64,000 bases of DNA from Alkalibacterium pelagium (GTDB taxonomy: Bacteria; Bacillota; Bacilli; Lactobacillales; Carnobacteriaceae_A): NCBI RefSeq assembly GCF_900109325.1, contig NZ_FNZU01000010.1, positions 45,009 to 109,008 of the forward strand. The letters run 5' to 3'. A program made the translations under genes and the position numbers. Each line of letters begins with the position of its first letter. Position 1 is the first letter of the stretch. The notes under the pieces were generated by a model. It ran no database searches, was not told where the DNA came from, and was given only the letters and a program-made list of their open reading frames with translations. Shown here in pieces: positions 44,162 to 56,247 of this stretch.

Positions 44162-44658
44162 TGACTGGACGAAATGAAAACGAACTGACGGGCCTCTCTC
44201 ATTTAGGCAACCAGCAAGTCAGTTACAGTATGGACTATGCACCAGAAGTCCTTGAAAGTTTTGACAACAAACACCCGGATAACGACTATTTTGTTAAATT
44301 CAACTGTCCGGAATTTACCAGCCTCTGTCCGATTACCGGCCAGCCTGATTTTGCGACGATCTATATTTCCTACGTCCCGGGTGAAAAAATGGTAGAAAGT
44401 AAATCTCTCAAACTTTACTTGTTCAGCTTCAGAAATCATGGGGACTTCCATGAAGACTGCATGAATATCATCATGAAAGACCTGATCAAACTGATGGATC
44501 CGAAATACATCGAAGTTTGGGGTAAATTTACTCCTAGAGGCGGCATTTCGATCGACCCTTACTGCAATTACGGTAAGCCTGGTACACGCTGGGAAGACGT
44601 GGCATGGAACAGACTGGCTAACCATGATCTGTATCCAGAAACCATCGATAACAGATAG
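44161..44658 (+). CDS. queF: NADPH-dependent 7-cyano-7-deazaguanine reductase
   Basis: 165 residues, unimodular QueF that reduces preQ0 to preQ1 for tRNA queuosine. The nucleophilic Cys in [12 protein letters not shown] and the signature [20 protein letters not shown] (NADPH/substrate motif) are intact. No queCDE genes are visible in the window, so in this neighbourhood the supply of preQ0 is by uptake through QueT. Confidence 0.95.
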   Translation: MTGRNENELTGLSHLGNQQVSYSMDYAPEVLESFDNKHPDNDYFVKFNCPEFTSLCPITGQPDFATIYISYVPGEKMVESKSLKLYLFSFRNHGDFHEDCMNIIMKDLIKLMDPKYIEVWGKFTPRGGISIDPYCNYGKPGTRWEDVAWNRLANHDLYPETIDNR

Positions 44659-44667
44659 TTAACAGAG

Positions 44668-44733
44668 AAAAGACCTACTAACTAAGGCACTGATCAATCG
44701 ATCGCTGTCACTTAGTGAGAAGGTCTTTTTTTA
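44668..44733 (+). terminator. Terminator of queT-queF
   Basis: AAAAGACCT (44668-44676) pairs with AGGTCTTTT (44721-44729), extended by an inner CTAACTAAG/CTTAGTGAG stem. A T-run follows. Confidence 0.8.
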
Positions 44734-44742
44734 TGACTGTCT

Positions 44743-45210
44743 TTACTTCCAGACACGCTCTTTAGCAAATATTTCCTGAACATAACCGATGATTGAAATC
44801 GGGCTCATCACGAGCTGGTAGAATAGAACGAATACGACAAATCCGAATCGATTGATTCGAATCTTCAGGTTGAGATCTTTAAATACGCGTCTCTGATAGA
44901 CAAACAAGATATAATTCTGAAGCATGGCCAGAGGCAGGACGAGCAGCGTCATCGGCCCGATAATCCAGAAAATGCCAAACATTGCTAGTACTAGACCAGG
45001 AATCCATGCGAATGTGTATGCTGTATCCAGAAACGGCATGAACAGATTGATACTTGTAAGAAAGCGGATATACCGGATAGGCTGCTGCCATGGTTTTACG
45101 GCTTTCAGCCCTTCGACCATGCCTCTAGCCCAACGGCTTTTCTGCCTGTAGAAGTGTTTGAACTGAATAGGCACTTCAGTAAAGGCAACGGCTTTAGGTT
45201 CTCAGAGGAT
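44743..45210 (-). pseudogene. C-terminal remnant of a processive glycosyltransferase
   Basis: The open part (44743-45174) encodes the end of a GT2 enzyme: YRQKSRWARGM (the QxxRW motif) followed by four or five membrane helices. The same frame continues upstream as EPKAVAFTEVPIQF, which is normal for these enzymes just before QxxRW. It then hits a TGA at about 45203, preceded by unrelated sequence. The catalytic ND, DxD and ED parts are absent, so it is a 5'-truncated pseudogene. The intact glycosyltransferase at 19.5 kb is a distant relative. Confidence 0.75.
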
Positions 45211-45546
45211 CATTTTTCTAATGTTTTTCCCTCCATAAAATCCAATCTAAAAAAGCCCGAAACTCCTAGCGCCGCATGCCTCTCGCAGTCAATCTCAAAA
45301 GAGAGATACTGATGCCCTAGCATTAGTGACATGCCAGGTCTTAAGTTATCAAACATATAAGTTGTCAAATCATTTAAGTGCTAATTTTTCTCGAGTGGTA
45401 CTGTCTCAAAAACTGTTTCGAGTCTAAATTGGATGGTGTTTTTCATCTTTTGCGTCCTTTCCTCTTTAATAGATCGACTCTTGATTTCTTGTTAAAAACA
45501 GGAAATGCAGTATACTAATTATATACTAATTGAAGGAGCGGATACT
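45211..45546. other. Gap with no clear gene, between the GT remnant and yghU
   Basis: 336 bases. The part nearest the remnant contains a small hairpin-like string and a 21-codon minus-strand ORF (45381-45446, starting MKNTIQFRLETVF, with a GAGGAAAGGA site) that I cannot assign. The abrupt end of the GT remnant suggests an old deletion or insertion event. No terminal repeats of an insertion sequence are visible. The end of the gap holds the promoter region of the GST gene. Confidence 0.4.
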
Positions 45547-46332
45547 ATGTCAGAATACGATGTTCCAAAAGTTTGGGAATGGAATAAAGATGAAAAGAAT
45601 CAGTTCGGGAATCAGCCGGTCGCAGGAAGTCGCTTTGAACAGACACTTCCCGTCGGAGAGGCACCCTTACAAGTTTACTCATTGGGCACACCTAACGGAC
45701 AGAAAGTTGCGATCATGCTGGAAGAACTGAAAGATGCCGGTGCTCAAGGTGCCGATTATGACCTATACTTAATTAATATTGGTGAAGGTGATCAGTTCGG
45801 AAGTGACTTTGTCGCAATCAATCCCAATTCCAAAATACCAGCCATGATGGATTACTCTTTGGATAAGCCCCTGCGTGTGTTTGAGTCTGTCAATATCCTA
45901 TTATATCTTGCGGAAAAATTCGGGCAGTTCATACCGGATGATCTGGCAGAAAAAACAGAACTGATGAACTGGCTGTTCTGGCAGACAGGAGCAGCACCTT
46001 ATGTCGGCGGTGGATTCGGACATTTCTATCACTACGCGCCAACCAAGCAGGAGTATCCAATCAACCGCTTTACGATGGAAACGAAACGTCAGCTTGACTT
46101 GCTGGACAGACATTTGGCTGATAAGGATTATATCAATGGGGACACCTATTCCATTGCAGATATGGCAATTTGGCCTTGGTATGGCCGTCTGGTCCAGGGC
46201 AAACTGTATGGTAATGCAGCAGAATTCCTGAAAGCAGATGACTACACTCACTTGAAAGAATGGGCAGACCGCATTGGCGAAAGACCAGCAGTCAAACGTG
46301 CGCTTGATTTGGATTACAAAGCTATTAAATAA
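45547..46332 (+). CDS. yghU: YghU-like glutathione S-transferase / disulfide reductase
   Basis: 261 residues from the ATG at 45547 (GAAGGAG upstream). N-terminal thioredoxin-like domain with LQVYSLGTPNGQKVAIMLEE and VAINPNSKIPAMMD; C-terminal helical domain with WLFWQTGAAPYVGGGFGHFYHYAP. These match the YghU group, which reduces disulfides and peroxides using glutathione. In Firmicutes lacking glutathione the thiol may differ. Monocistronic. Confidence 0.88.
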   Translation: MSEYDVPKVWEWNKDEKNQFGNQPVAGSRFEQTLPVGEAPLQVYSLGTPNGQKVAIMLEELKDAGAQGADYDLYLINIGEGDQFGSDFVAINPNSKIPAMMDYSLDKPLRVFESVNILLYLAEKFGQFIPDDLAEKTELMNWLFWQTGAAPYVGGGFGHFYHYAPTKQEYPINRFTMETKRQLDLLDRHLADKDYINGDTYSIADMAIWPWYGRLVQGKLYGNAAEFLKADDYTHLKEWADRIGERPAVKRALDLDYKAIK

Positions 46333-46348
46333 TATCTCAGATAAATAG

Positions 46349-46397
46349 AACCCCTCGAGCAGACGACTTTATGGTCAAGTCTGCTCGAGGGGTTTTT
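46349..46397 (+). terminator. Terminator of yghU
   Basis: A perfect stem AACCCCTCGAGCAGAC / GTCTGCTCGAGGGGTT (with an extra AAGT/ACTT inside) is followed by TTT. Confidence 0.9.
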
Positions 46398-46446
46398 GAA
46401 GATTCTTCTTAAAGATTTTATCTTATCCGATGGACTCTCTCCTTTT

Positions 46447-47358
46447 TCATGTATTAATTAGTATAAGCGCGATGATGGTCATGGCAATCGCCAGCTGATT
46501 CTTGGCTGCAATCTTTTCTTTGTAAATAAGTAAGCCACCCAAATTAATCAGGACAATGCTTCCCGCACTGTACATTGGAAAGGCCACTGATGTGTTTACA
46601 GTTTCCAGAGACATGATCAAGAAGTAGGAAGAAAATAAATTAGGAATGCCGACCGCAAAGCCAATGAGAATGTCTCGGTATGTTGCTTTCCCTTTAATAC
46701 GTAGAGTATAGGTCACACTGATGATAAAAGCGACGAAAAATACTGAAAAGAGAAATACGTCCTTGTACTCATTCAAGGCATACTGCTGGTATATTTTGTT
46801 AGAGAATTCTGCCATGCCTCCAAATACAAATAGGAGTAGTAAAGCCGGCTTAAAGTCAAGTGTCTTGATGGAGCGCTTTGATAAATTGACCACAACGATT
46901 GCGACGAGTGACAGCAGAATCCCGATCCACTGAACAGCAGTAGGAAATTCTCTCCAAATAATAATCGAGAAAATCATAGGAATCAGTATGCCCAGTTTTG
47001 CTATCGTACCGGATATCCCCACGCCATTATCCTTTACGCTCTTCTGATAATAGACAAAAGACAAGAAAAAGAATACTCCTGCCAAACTCCCTACAAGTAT
47101 CCCCCATATTACACTTGCATAAGGAGAAAAAAGACTCGGTTCATTGCCTGACAGTATGTACAGCTCATTAATGAAGGAACCTTCCCTGTCCACATCAGAT
47201 AAGAGTCTCTGGTACATGATCATGATCAGACTCGTGACACTGGCAAAAAAGTAATTGGCACTTGTAATAACGTATCTGTTCGTAAACGTGTTTTCAGTGT
47301 ATTTGAATATAAGTGCAATAGCTGCACTGCATATAATTGCTAAGGATAAATAACCCAT
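46447..47358 (-). CDS. EamA/DMT-family membrane transporter
   Basis: 303 residues from the ATG at 47358 (AGGGGG upstream). About ten hydrophobic helices in two similar halves, with the typical GISGTIAKLGILIPMIFSIIIW and FPMYSAGSIVLINLGGLLIYKE blocks in overlapping parts. Drug/metabolite superfamily members export amino acids or sugars and drugs; the cargo is not predictable. Confidence 0.8.
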   Translation of the reverse strand: MGYLSLAIICSAAIALIFKYTENTFTNRYVITSANYFFASVTSLIMIMYQRLLSDVDREGSFINELYILSGNEPSLFSPYASVIWGILVGSLAGVFFFLSFVYYQKSVKDNGVGISGTIAKLGILIPMIFSIIIWREFPTAVQWIGILLSLVAIVVVNLSKRSIKTLDFKPALLLLFVFGGMAEFSNKIYQQYALNEYKDVFLFSVFFVAFIISVTYTLRIKGKATYRDILIGFAVGIPNLFSSYFLIMSLETVNTSVAFPMYSAGSIVLINLGGLLIYKEKIAAKNQLAIAMTIIALILINT

Positions 47359-47568
47359 AGTTCCCCCTGTGACTCTTTTTTTCAATTAATAATAGTTCAA
47401 TGCTATTTTTAAGTATAACACTTAAGGAATCTTCCTTATCAGAACTTTTTTCAAGAAGCAGACAATAAATATTAGTCATTGGTATAGCTTTATAATGAGA
47501 AAAAGATTATTATCAAGTCATGGAAAGATATCCGACAATGTTTGTAAAATTTGAAAAGAAGGTGTTTA

Positions 47569-48090
47569 ATGAAAACCGAGTTTAGATATACTCTATGGAT
47601 ATTGTTTAATCTGATTTTAGCTTTTGGTTACATATTTTTGTTTCTCCGTTATGACAATGCTTTTTCGGATATGCTGCTGTTCTATCTTTTGCTTCACCCA
47701 CTATTCAGTTTAATTATCAGTATATATGCTTTCAAAAAGATCAAGACTGAGAACAGGTCTTTTAAACCTGCTGGAAAACTATTCATTATCAGTTTGTTAG
47801 TGATCAGTTCATATGTAAACTACTCCTACTTTTTCTCTGACAAGATGGGGACAATGACGACGACATACAGCATTATAGACAAGTCAACTGATCAGGATAG
47901 TAATCAGACTACAGTATTCGATAGGTCATTTAATACTGAATTGACTTTTACACTCGATAAGGAAGTGTTTGATGAGATTGAGGCACATCCGGATATAGAA
48001 TACTTGATCAGTTACAGATATGCAGAAGTAGGAGAACAGGTGAACACTACCTTAGTGAGATTAACTCTTCATCCCGTCGATAACAGTTAA
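47569..48090 (+). CDS. Hypothetical membrane protein
   Basis: 173 residues from the ATG at 47569 (AAGAAGG upstream). Three membrane helices (about 5-25, 32-55, 70-90) and an extracellular C-terminal domain of about 80 residues (MTTTYSIIDKSTDQDSNQT). No family recognised. Confidence 0.65.
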   Translation: MKTEFRYTLWILFNLILAFGYIFLFLRYDNAFSDMLLFYLLLHPLFSLIISIYAFKKIKTENRSFKPAGKLFIISLLVISSYVNYSYFFSDKMGTMTTTYSIIDKSTDQDSNQTTVFDRSFNTELTFTLDKEVFDEIEAHPDIEYLISYRYAEVGEQVNTTLVRLTLHPVDNS

Positions 48091-48125
48091 ATACGGGCCT
48101 TTACTGGAAACATAATTTATATACT

Positions 48126-48168
48126 TAAGCCGAGCACACGATTATAGTTTAAATGTGCCCGGCTTATT
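48126..48168 (+). terminator. Terminator of the hypothetical membrane gene
   Basis: AAGCCGAGCACA pairs with TGTGCCCGGCTT (one mismatch), followed by ATTAATTTT. Confidence 0.7.
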
Positions 48169-48214
48169 AATTTTCATACTAATGTCTGAAAAGATGAAAT
48201 TGAGTATCCATTTA

Positions 48215-48514
48215 CTATTTCATTAACATAAGCTGTATCCCTCGAGTGAGAATATATAACATCAAGGCAGCAAAGAAAACGAGTCTGATAGTAACATTAT
48301 TAAATAATACGAGTAGTATAATAGTAGTCAATACTGCTAGAAGGAATTCAGAACTATATTTTATGAACTGAATAGCCATCTCACTTGCATGCGGCTCTTC
48401 GCTAAACTGCCATCTTTTCCCCAACATGAAACTTTCTTGAGGATATAGATACGAGAATACCAGCAAAACGTATACAGGAATCAATAAAATTATTGAGATT
48501 ATATTCTCAGCCAA
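48215..48514 (-). CDS. Small hypothetical membrane protein
   Basis: About 99 residues from a TTG at 48514 that has AGGGAG 7 bases upstream; a longer frame reaches 48580 but lacks a site. Three helices (about 5-25, 55-72, 76-95) separated by the cytosolic LGKRWQFSEEPHASEMA. The R-W-x-x-x-E-P pattern occurs in small Bacillus membrane proteins of unknown function. Confidence 0.6.
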   Translation of the reverse strand: MAENIISIILLIPVYVLLVFSYLYPQESFMLGKRWQFSEEPHASEMAIQFIKYSSEFLLAVLTTIILLVLFNNVTIRLVFFAALMLYILTRGIQLMLMK

Positions 48515-48999
48515 ATGATCACTCCCTATGTATGACATGTCATATTGTAAGCTTAGCATAAAGGGGTTGAGTTGTTCCAAAAAGAAGGTCTATAACAGTC
48601 TGACTGATCGGTTCATATTTCCATCTTATCAGCTTATGTAAATAAACATGTTTTTCAATCATGCTAAGCCTACCTATCTTATATTTCTAGAAACTAACTT
48701 CGATTCATTTACCATTGCACAACATTAATGAAGTTAATTACATTTAGCATGAGGGCTCAAAATTAGTGAAGTTTCTTTTCGACCCACTTTACTATTATAT
48801 ATTCATCATCAAAAATAGTATTACTGCGATGGTCAGGATTATAGATCTATACTGTATAACCTTTTTTTGATTTTACCCTCAGCAGTAATTGCAATACAAT
48901 CATATTATAAGTCTTCATTTTAGATATTCTTTTTTCCAATTTCATTATTATAGTATCAGATCCTAAAAATGAATACTGTTAATCTACTCTTTGTCGCAA
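48515..48999. other. Empty AT-rich gap
   Basis: About 480 bases before the suf terminator. I see no gene, no repeat of the 51-bp family and no convincing hairpin. It may hold a decayed gene. Confidence 0.4.
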
Positions 49000-49034
49000 A
49001 AAAGAAACGAAGATTTATGATCTTCGTTTCTTTT
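49000..49034 (-). terminator. Terminator of the suf operon
   Basis: AAAAGAAACGAAGAT pairs with ATCTTCGTTTCTTTT around a short loop, ending 8 bases beyond the sufB stop codon. Confidence 0.9.
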
Positions 49035-49041
49035 AAAATTT

Positions 49042-50439
49042 TTATCCTACTGACCCTTCCATCTCATAAGAAATCAGACGGTTAAGCTCAACGGCGTATT
49101 CCATTGGGAGTTCTTTGGTAAATGGTTCAACGAATCCCATCACGATCATTTCAGTCGCGGTTTCTTCGTCGAGTCCTCTACTCATCAGGTAGTAGAGTTG
49201 TTCTTCAGATATTTTAGATACTTTCGCTTCGTGCTCGAGGGCCACGTTTGAGTTGTGGATCTCGTTGAAAGGAATCGTATCTGATTTAGATAAGTCATCC
49301 ATCAGGATCGTGTCACATTCGATGTGCGAAATAGATCCACCGGAATTTTTACCGAATGTTACTTGTCCACGGTAGTTTACTGTTCCACCATCTTTAGCGA
49401 TGGACTTGGATACGATCGAGCTGGATGTGTTTGGTGCATTGTGGATCATTTTAGCACCAGTATCCTGAACCTGACCTTCTCCTGCCATAGCAATGGACAT
49501 CGTTGTTCCACGCGCGCCGCGTCCGTTCAGGTGGATTGATGGGTATTTCATGGTCGTTTTCGCACCAAGGTTTCCATCGATCCATTCAACTGTCGCACCT
49601 TCTGCAGCGTGAGCACGTTTTGTTACCAAGTTATATACGTTATCTGACCAGTTCTGAATTGTCGTGTAACGGCAGTACGCATCTTTTTTAACGATGATTT
49701 CTACAACCGCTGCGTGAAGCGAGCTGGTTGAGAATGTCGGTGCTGTACATCCTTCGACGTAGTGGACGCTTGCCCCTTCGTCGACAACGATCAGGGTACG
49801 TTCAAACTGACCCATCATTTCGTTGTTAATACGGAAGTACATCTGCAGTGGCACGTCACACTTAACGCCTTTAGGCACGTAGATGAATGTTCCACCAGAC
49901 CAGACTGAAGAGTTCAGTGCAGCCAGTTTGTTATCTGTTGGAGGAACCACTGTCCCAAAGTGCTCTTTAAAGATTTCAGGATATTCTTTCAAAGCTGTAT
50001 CTGTGTCTGTAAAGACGATGCCCAGCTTCTCGAATTCCTCTTTCATGTTGTGGTAAACCACTTCTGATTCATATTGTGCACCAGATCCGGCAAGGAATTG
50101 ACGTTCCGCTTCCGGAACTCCTAGGCGGTCAAAAGTTTCTTTGATTTTATCCGGTACATCGTCCCAGCTGCGTGCAGGGGCTTCACTTGCTTTACGGTAG
50201 TACGTATAGTTGTCGAAATCGACATCTGACAAGTCTGCTCCCCATTCAGGCATTGGACGGGATTTGTAGTGGTCGTATGATTTCAGACGGTAGTCGAGCA
50301 TCCATTCCGGCTCGTTTTTACGAGAAGAAATGTCACGGATAATATCTTCGTTCAACCCTTTACCCGTATCGTAGACGGCGTCGACCCCTTCGTCGTGAAA
50401 TCCGTATTTATATTCTGTTTTCTCAGGTACTTGAGACAT
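49042..50439 (-). CDS. sufB: Fe-S cluster scaffold subunit SufB
   Basis: A 465-residue right-handed beta-helix protein. Conserved segments: [68 protein letters not shown]. It forms SufBC2D and builds the nascent cluster with conserved Cys and Glu residues. Last gene of the operon, 256 bases after sufU, so the gap may hold a secondary promoter or processing site. Confidence 0.97.
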   Translation of the reverse strand: MSQVPEKTEYKYGFHDEGVDAVYDTGKGLNEDIIRDISSRKNEPEWMLDYRLKSYDHYKSRPMPEWGADLSDVDFDNYTYYRKASEAPARSWDDVPDKIKETFDRLGVPEAERQFLAGSGAQYESEVVYHNMKEEFEKLGIVFTDTDTALKEYPEIFKEHFGTVVPPTDNKLAALNSSVWSGGTFIYVPKGVKCDVPLQMYFRINNEMMGQFERTLIVVDEGASVHYVEGCTAPTFSTSSLHAAVVEIIVKKDAYCRYTTIQNWSDNVYNLVTKRAHAAEGATVEWIDGNLGAKTTMKYPSIHLNGRGARGTTMSIAMAGEGQVQDTGAKMIHNAPNTSSSIVSKSIAKDGGTVNYRGQVTFGKNSGGSISHIECDTILMDDLSKSDTIPFNEIHNSNVALEHEAKVSKISEEQLYYLMSRGLDEETATEMIVMGFVEPFTKELPMEYAVELNRLISYEMEGSVG

Positions 50440-50695
50440 GAATATTCCCCTTCCTTACTTATAGAAAAGCAGGTAAAGCTGTTTTGACACCCTTGAAAAA
50501 TAGGGAAAGAAGCCTGAATGAGCATACTGCGCAATTGCCCGGAGACTTTTCGCTTTAGCGAATTAGTCGAATGGTATGCGTCAGCTGGCGTTTCTTTCAT
50601 CTTTTTTCATGCGGTGTCAGGCTTTAACTGCTAGCCAGTAATCATGTATATCTCTGCAGTCAGTTCATTCTATTCGGGAATCGTCCAGAATAGAG

Positions 50696-53680
<2,985 letters not shown>

Positions 53681-53701
53681 AAGTCATGGCCTCCTCAAAA
53701 A

Positions 53702-54475
53702 TTAGTCTTCTTCAATTTCAAAGTCTAATCCTAATTCTTCCATTAGACCTTTGTATCCTTCTGCTTCAAGTTTCTTAGCGAGTTCAGCTCCACCTGTCTT
53801 AACAACACGTCCATCCATCATGATGTGGACGATGTCTGGGGTGATGTAGTTCAGTAGACGCTGATAGTGCGTGATGATCAGTGAGCCGAAGCCTTCACCG
53901 CGCATGGCGTTAACTCCTTTGGAAACGACTTGCAAAGCATCGATATCCAGTCCTGAGTCGATTTCGTCCAGAATAGCGAAAGTCGGTTCGATCATTAACA
54001 GCTGCAGGATTTCGTTACGCTTCTTCTCTCCGCCTGAGAATCCTTCATTTAAATAACGTTCAGCCATTTCTTCCGGCATATCCAGAACAGCCATTTTTTC
54101 ATCCAGTTTGTTGATGAAGTCCATGACGTTCATCTTATCGTCTTCGTCTCTTCTCGAGTTGATTGCTGCACGCATGAATTCTGCATTAGTGATTCCAGCA
54201 ATTTCACTTGGGTATTGTACAGCAAGGAACAGACCGGCACGTGCGCGCTCGTCAACTTCCATGTCCAGAACGTTCTCTCCGTCCAGAAGTACTTCTCCTT
54301 CTGTTACTTCGTAGCTTGGGTGTCCCATGATTGCAGCAGAAAGGGTAGATTTCCCTGTTCCGTTAGGTCCCATGATTGCGTGGATTTCACCTGTCTGCAT
54401 TTTCAGGTTCACGCCTTTAAGAATTTGTTTGTCCTCGATGGATACATGTAGGTTCTTGATCTCTAATACGGCCAT
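53702..54475 (-). CDS. sufC: SufC ATPase
   Basis: A 257-residue ABC-type ATPase of the Suf complex. Walker A GPNGTGKST, signature FSGGEKKR, Walker B AILDEIDSGLDID. Cytosolic, without a membrane partner. First gene of sufCDSUB, the usual Firmicute order. Confidence 0.97.
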   Translation of the reverse strand: MAVLEIKNLHVSIEDKQILKGVNLKMQTGEIHAIMGPNGTGKSTLSAAIMGHPSYEVTEGEVLLDGENVLDMEVDERARAGLFLAVQYPSEIAGITNAEFMRAAINSRRDEDDKMNVMDFINKLDEKMAVLDMPEEMAERYLNEGFSGGEKKRNEILQLLMIEPTFAILDEIDSGLDIDALQVVSKGVNAMRGEGFGSLIITHYQRLLNYITPDIVHIMMDGRVVKTGGAELAKKLEAEGYKGLMEELGLDFEIEED

Positions 54476-54569
54476 TATGTACCTTCCTTTTCTACTTGTA
54501 TTTTTTTGAGCAAAAAAGTCTGTAAAAGCAGAATCCTGCCTGAAAAAACTTTCTTACTTACAATGTCTA

Positions 54570-54598
54570 ATTTTAGTCTAATTGAGAATCAGAATCAA
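54570..54598 (-). promoter_or_regulatory. Promoter of sufCDSUB with a Fur-box-like element
   Basis: TTGATT (54593-54598) and TAAAAT (54570-54575) are 17 bases apart on the minus strand, about 95 bases before sufC. TGATTCTGATTCTCA (54583-54597) overlaps the -35 box and matches the 7-1-7 Fur box TGATAATNATTATCA at 12 of 14 fixed positions or nearly so. Iron control is a hypothesis. Confidence 0.45.
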
Positions 54599-54689
54599 GG
54601 TTTCTTTAAGGTGAATATCAGCAGAACCTGATTTTTCATTGATTTAACAAGGTTTCCAGATTATAAAAATTATCATCTGCGAATAAATA

Positions 54690-54723
54690 AAATCATCAGG
54701 AAACATACGTCCTGATGATTTTA
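54690..54723 (-). terminator. Terminator of the PLD pair
   Basis: AAAATCATCAGGA pairs with TCCTGATGATTTT, ending about 5 bases beyond the stop of the downstream PLD gene. Confidence 0.85.
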
Positions 54724-54727
54724 TCAT

Positions 54728-56170
54728 TTATAATAGGGATTCCAGCAGCCAGGCAAGAGGTCTCATAGCTGGTATGAGTATTCTCTGCCACCAGACAGGT
54801 GTCTCCCCCTCTGTTTTTTCTCCAGGTATCTCTGACCCATCCTGATCGAACCGGACACTCTTCTTCAGATAACTTTCTTCCACTTCGTCCAGAATTTGTC
54901 GTGCCAGTTCTTCACTGTCCAGAACGATCATGGTCTCAGTACTGAGCCAGGTACTTCTGGCGTCAAAATTAAATGCGCCGACTGCACTGATGCGTTCATC
55001 GACGACCATCGTCTTCATATGAAGAGAGGCTTCTTTCGGTTGGTACTCATAGTAGTCAAGAAATGAATCGATAAAGTACTGCCGCCTGTTTTCCGTCCCG
55101 CTTTGAGCTACCATATTTGAATTGGTCGACTTACCATTGGTCAAAATAATGCCTTCGTCTACTGTCAGGTCTGTTTCTTCTATATGTCTGCGCATACGTG
55201 TGTCAGGTATCGTCCAAGGTGACTGAATGAACAGATTCTCTTCGGCTTGTTCCGCTAAAGTCAGCATATCGCTCCATATGTAAGGCTGCTTGAAGTTTCG
55301 TTCAATGCTGTTGAATGTAAGAAAGCCACTGTCTATTTCTACTGACCGATTCTCCCAGTCACTTACTTCGCTTACATTGCTGCGTTCTGCACGTTCCGTT
55401 TGATGTTCATCGTAAAATGCTCTAAGCGCTTCAGTCTGTTCTTCCGCTCTATTCTGTTCCCATCCAAACAAGGTCCTGTTGTTCTGTGTGATCGCATATT
55501 CGCTGTCAAAAAGATCAGTATAGTAGGCTCTCATGTCTGATATCAGACTGTCTTCCTGCTGATCCGGATTCATAAGCAGGACATCCCGGTCATAAGAATA
55601 CCCGACATCTTCCCCGCTACGCTCATAGTACAGATCCCCTACATTACGGCCACCGATAATGGCATAATCATTATCGACAACTAACAGCTTGTCATGTAGA
55701 CGGTTATTCAGCCGCCATGGTGCGATGGCTACCGAATAAATGGGTTCGTACAGTTTCAGTTCGATATTCGGATGCAGATTGAAGGCTCTGAGAACATCCC
55801 GGTCGTCTCCTCTGACCCCGTGGAAAATACCATCCAGCAGATACCTGACTTCCACCCCTCTGTCAGCGGCTGCCAGGATATAGGCATAAAAAAGCTCGAC
55901 ACTTTTGCCGTCTTCCATATAAAAATAGGATACGTCGATCGATTCTTCTGCCTGTTCGATGATATCCATACGTGCCCCGAAGGCTTCCAGACCGTATTCC
56001 AGCAAAGTCACGCGCTCCGAGGTGTCTTTAAATTCAAGATCCCGGTCCACCACTTCCGGCGGAGTCCTCAATGCTGTTAATATAAGTGCTGTAAATAAAA
56101 AATATAGCAGATATGCCCCGATAATTCCTCCAATAATCTTCGCGGCTTTCCTGATCTGTTCTTTCTCCAT
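54728..56170 (-). CDS. Phospholipase-D-superfamily protein (cardiolipin-synthase-like), copy 2
   Basis: 480 residues from the ATG at 56170 (GTGGGGAA upstream). N-terminal membrane helix (about 10-32), then two HKD motifs: HDKLLVVD with GG(R)N after it, and LHMKTMVVDERISAVGAFNFDARS. Both catalytic motifs are complete, so one active site forms between them. Family members make cardiolipin or hydrolyse phosphodiesters. Adjacent to a paralogue of the same size, with 62 bases of intergenic sequence; a tandem duplication is likely. Confidence 0.85.
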   Translation of the reverse strand: MEKEQIRKAAKIIGGIIGAYLLYFLFTALILTALRTPPEVVDRDLEFKDTSERVTLLEYGLEAFGARMDIIEQAEESIDVSYFYMEDGKSVELFYAYILAAADRGVEVRYLLDGIFHGVRGDDRDVLRAFNLHPNIELKLYEPIYSVAIAPWRLNNRLHDKLLVVDNDYAIIGGRNVGDLYYERSGEDVGYSYDRDVLLMNPDQQEDSLISDMRAYYTDLFDSEYAITQNNRTLFGWEQNRAEEQTEALRAFYDEHQTERAERSNVSEVSDWENRSVEIDSGFLTFNSIERNFKQPYIWSDMLTLAEQAEENLFIQSPWTIPDTRMRRHIEETDLTVDEGIILTNGKSTNSNMVAQSGTENRRQYFIDSFLDYYEYQPKEASLHMKTMVVDERISAVGAFNFDARSTWLSTETMIVLDSEELARQILDEVEESYLKKSVRFDQDGSEIPGEKTEGETPVWWQRILIPAMRPLAWLLESLL

Positions 56171-56247
56171 CTCAATTCCCCACATTCTAAGTCACTATCA
56201 GTACTATTCTACAGTAAATTCCGTAAAATAACACCTGATACTTCTTC

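Noticed and set aside
45381..45446. 21-codon ORF (MKNTIQFRLETVF...) before the GT remnant
   Set aside because: It has a fair ribosome binding site, but no hairpin, no secretion signal and no conserved neighbour. Too little to call it a gene.
50440..50695. Extra gene between sufU and sufB
   Set aside because: Open frames there overlap sufB and have no plausible start or composition. The gap is better read as a spacer with small hairpins.
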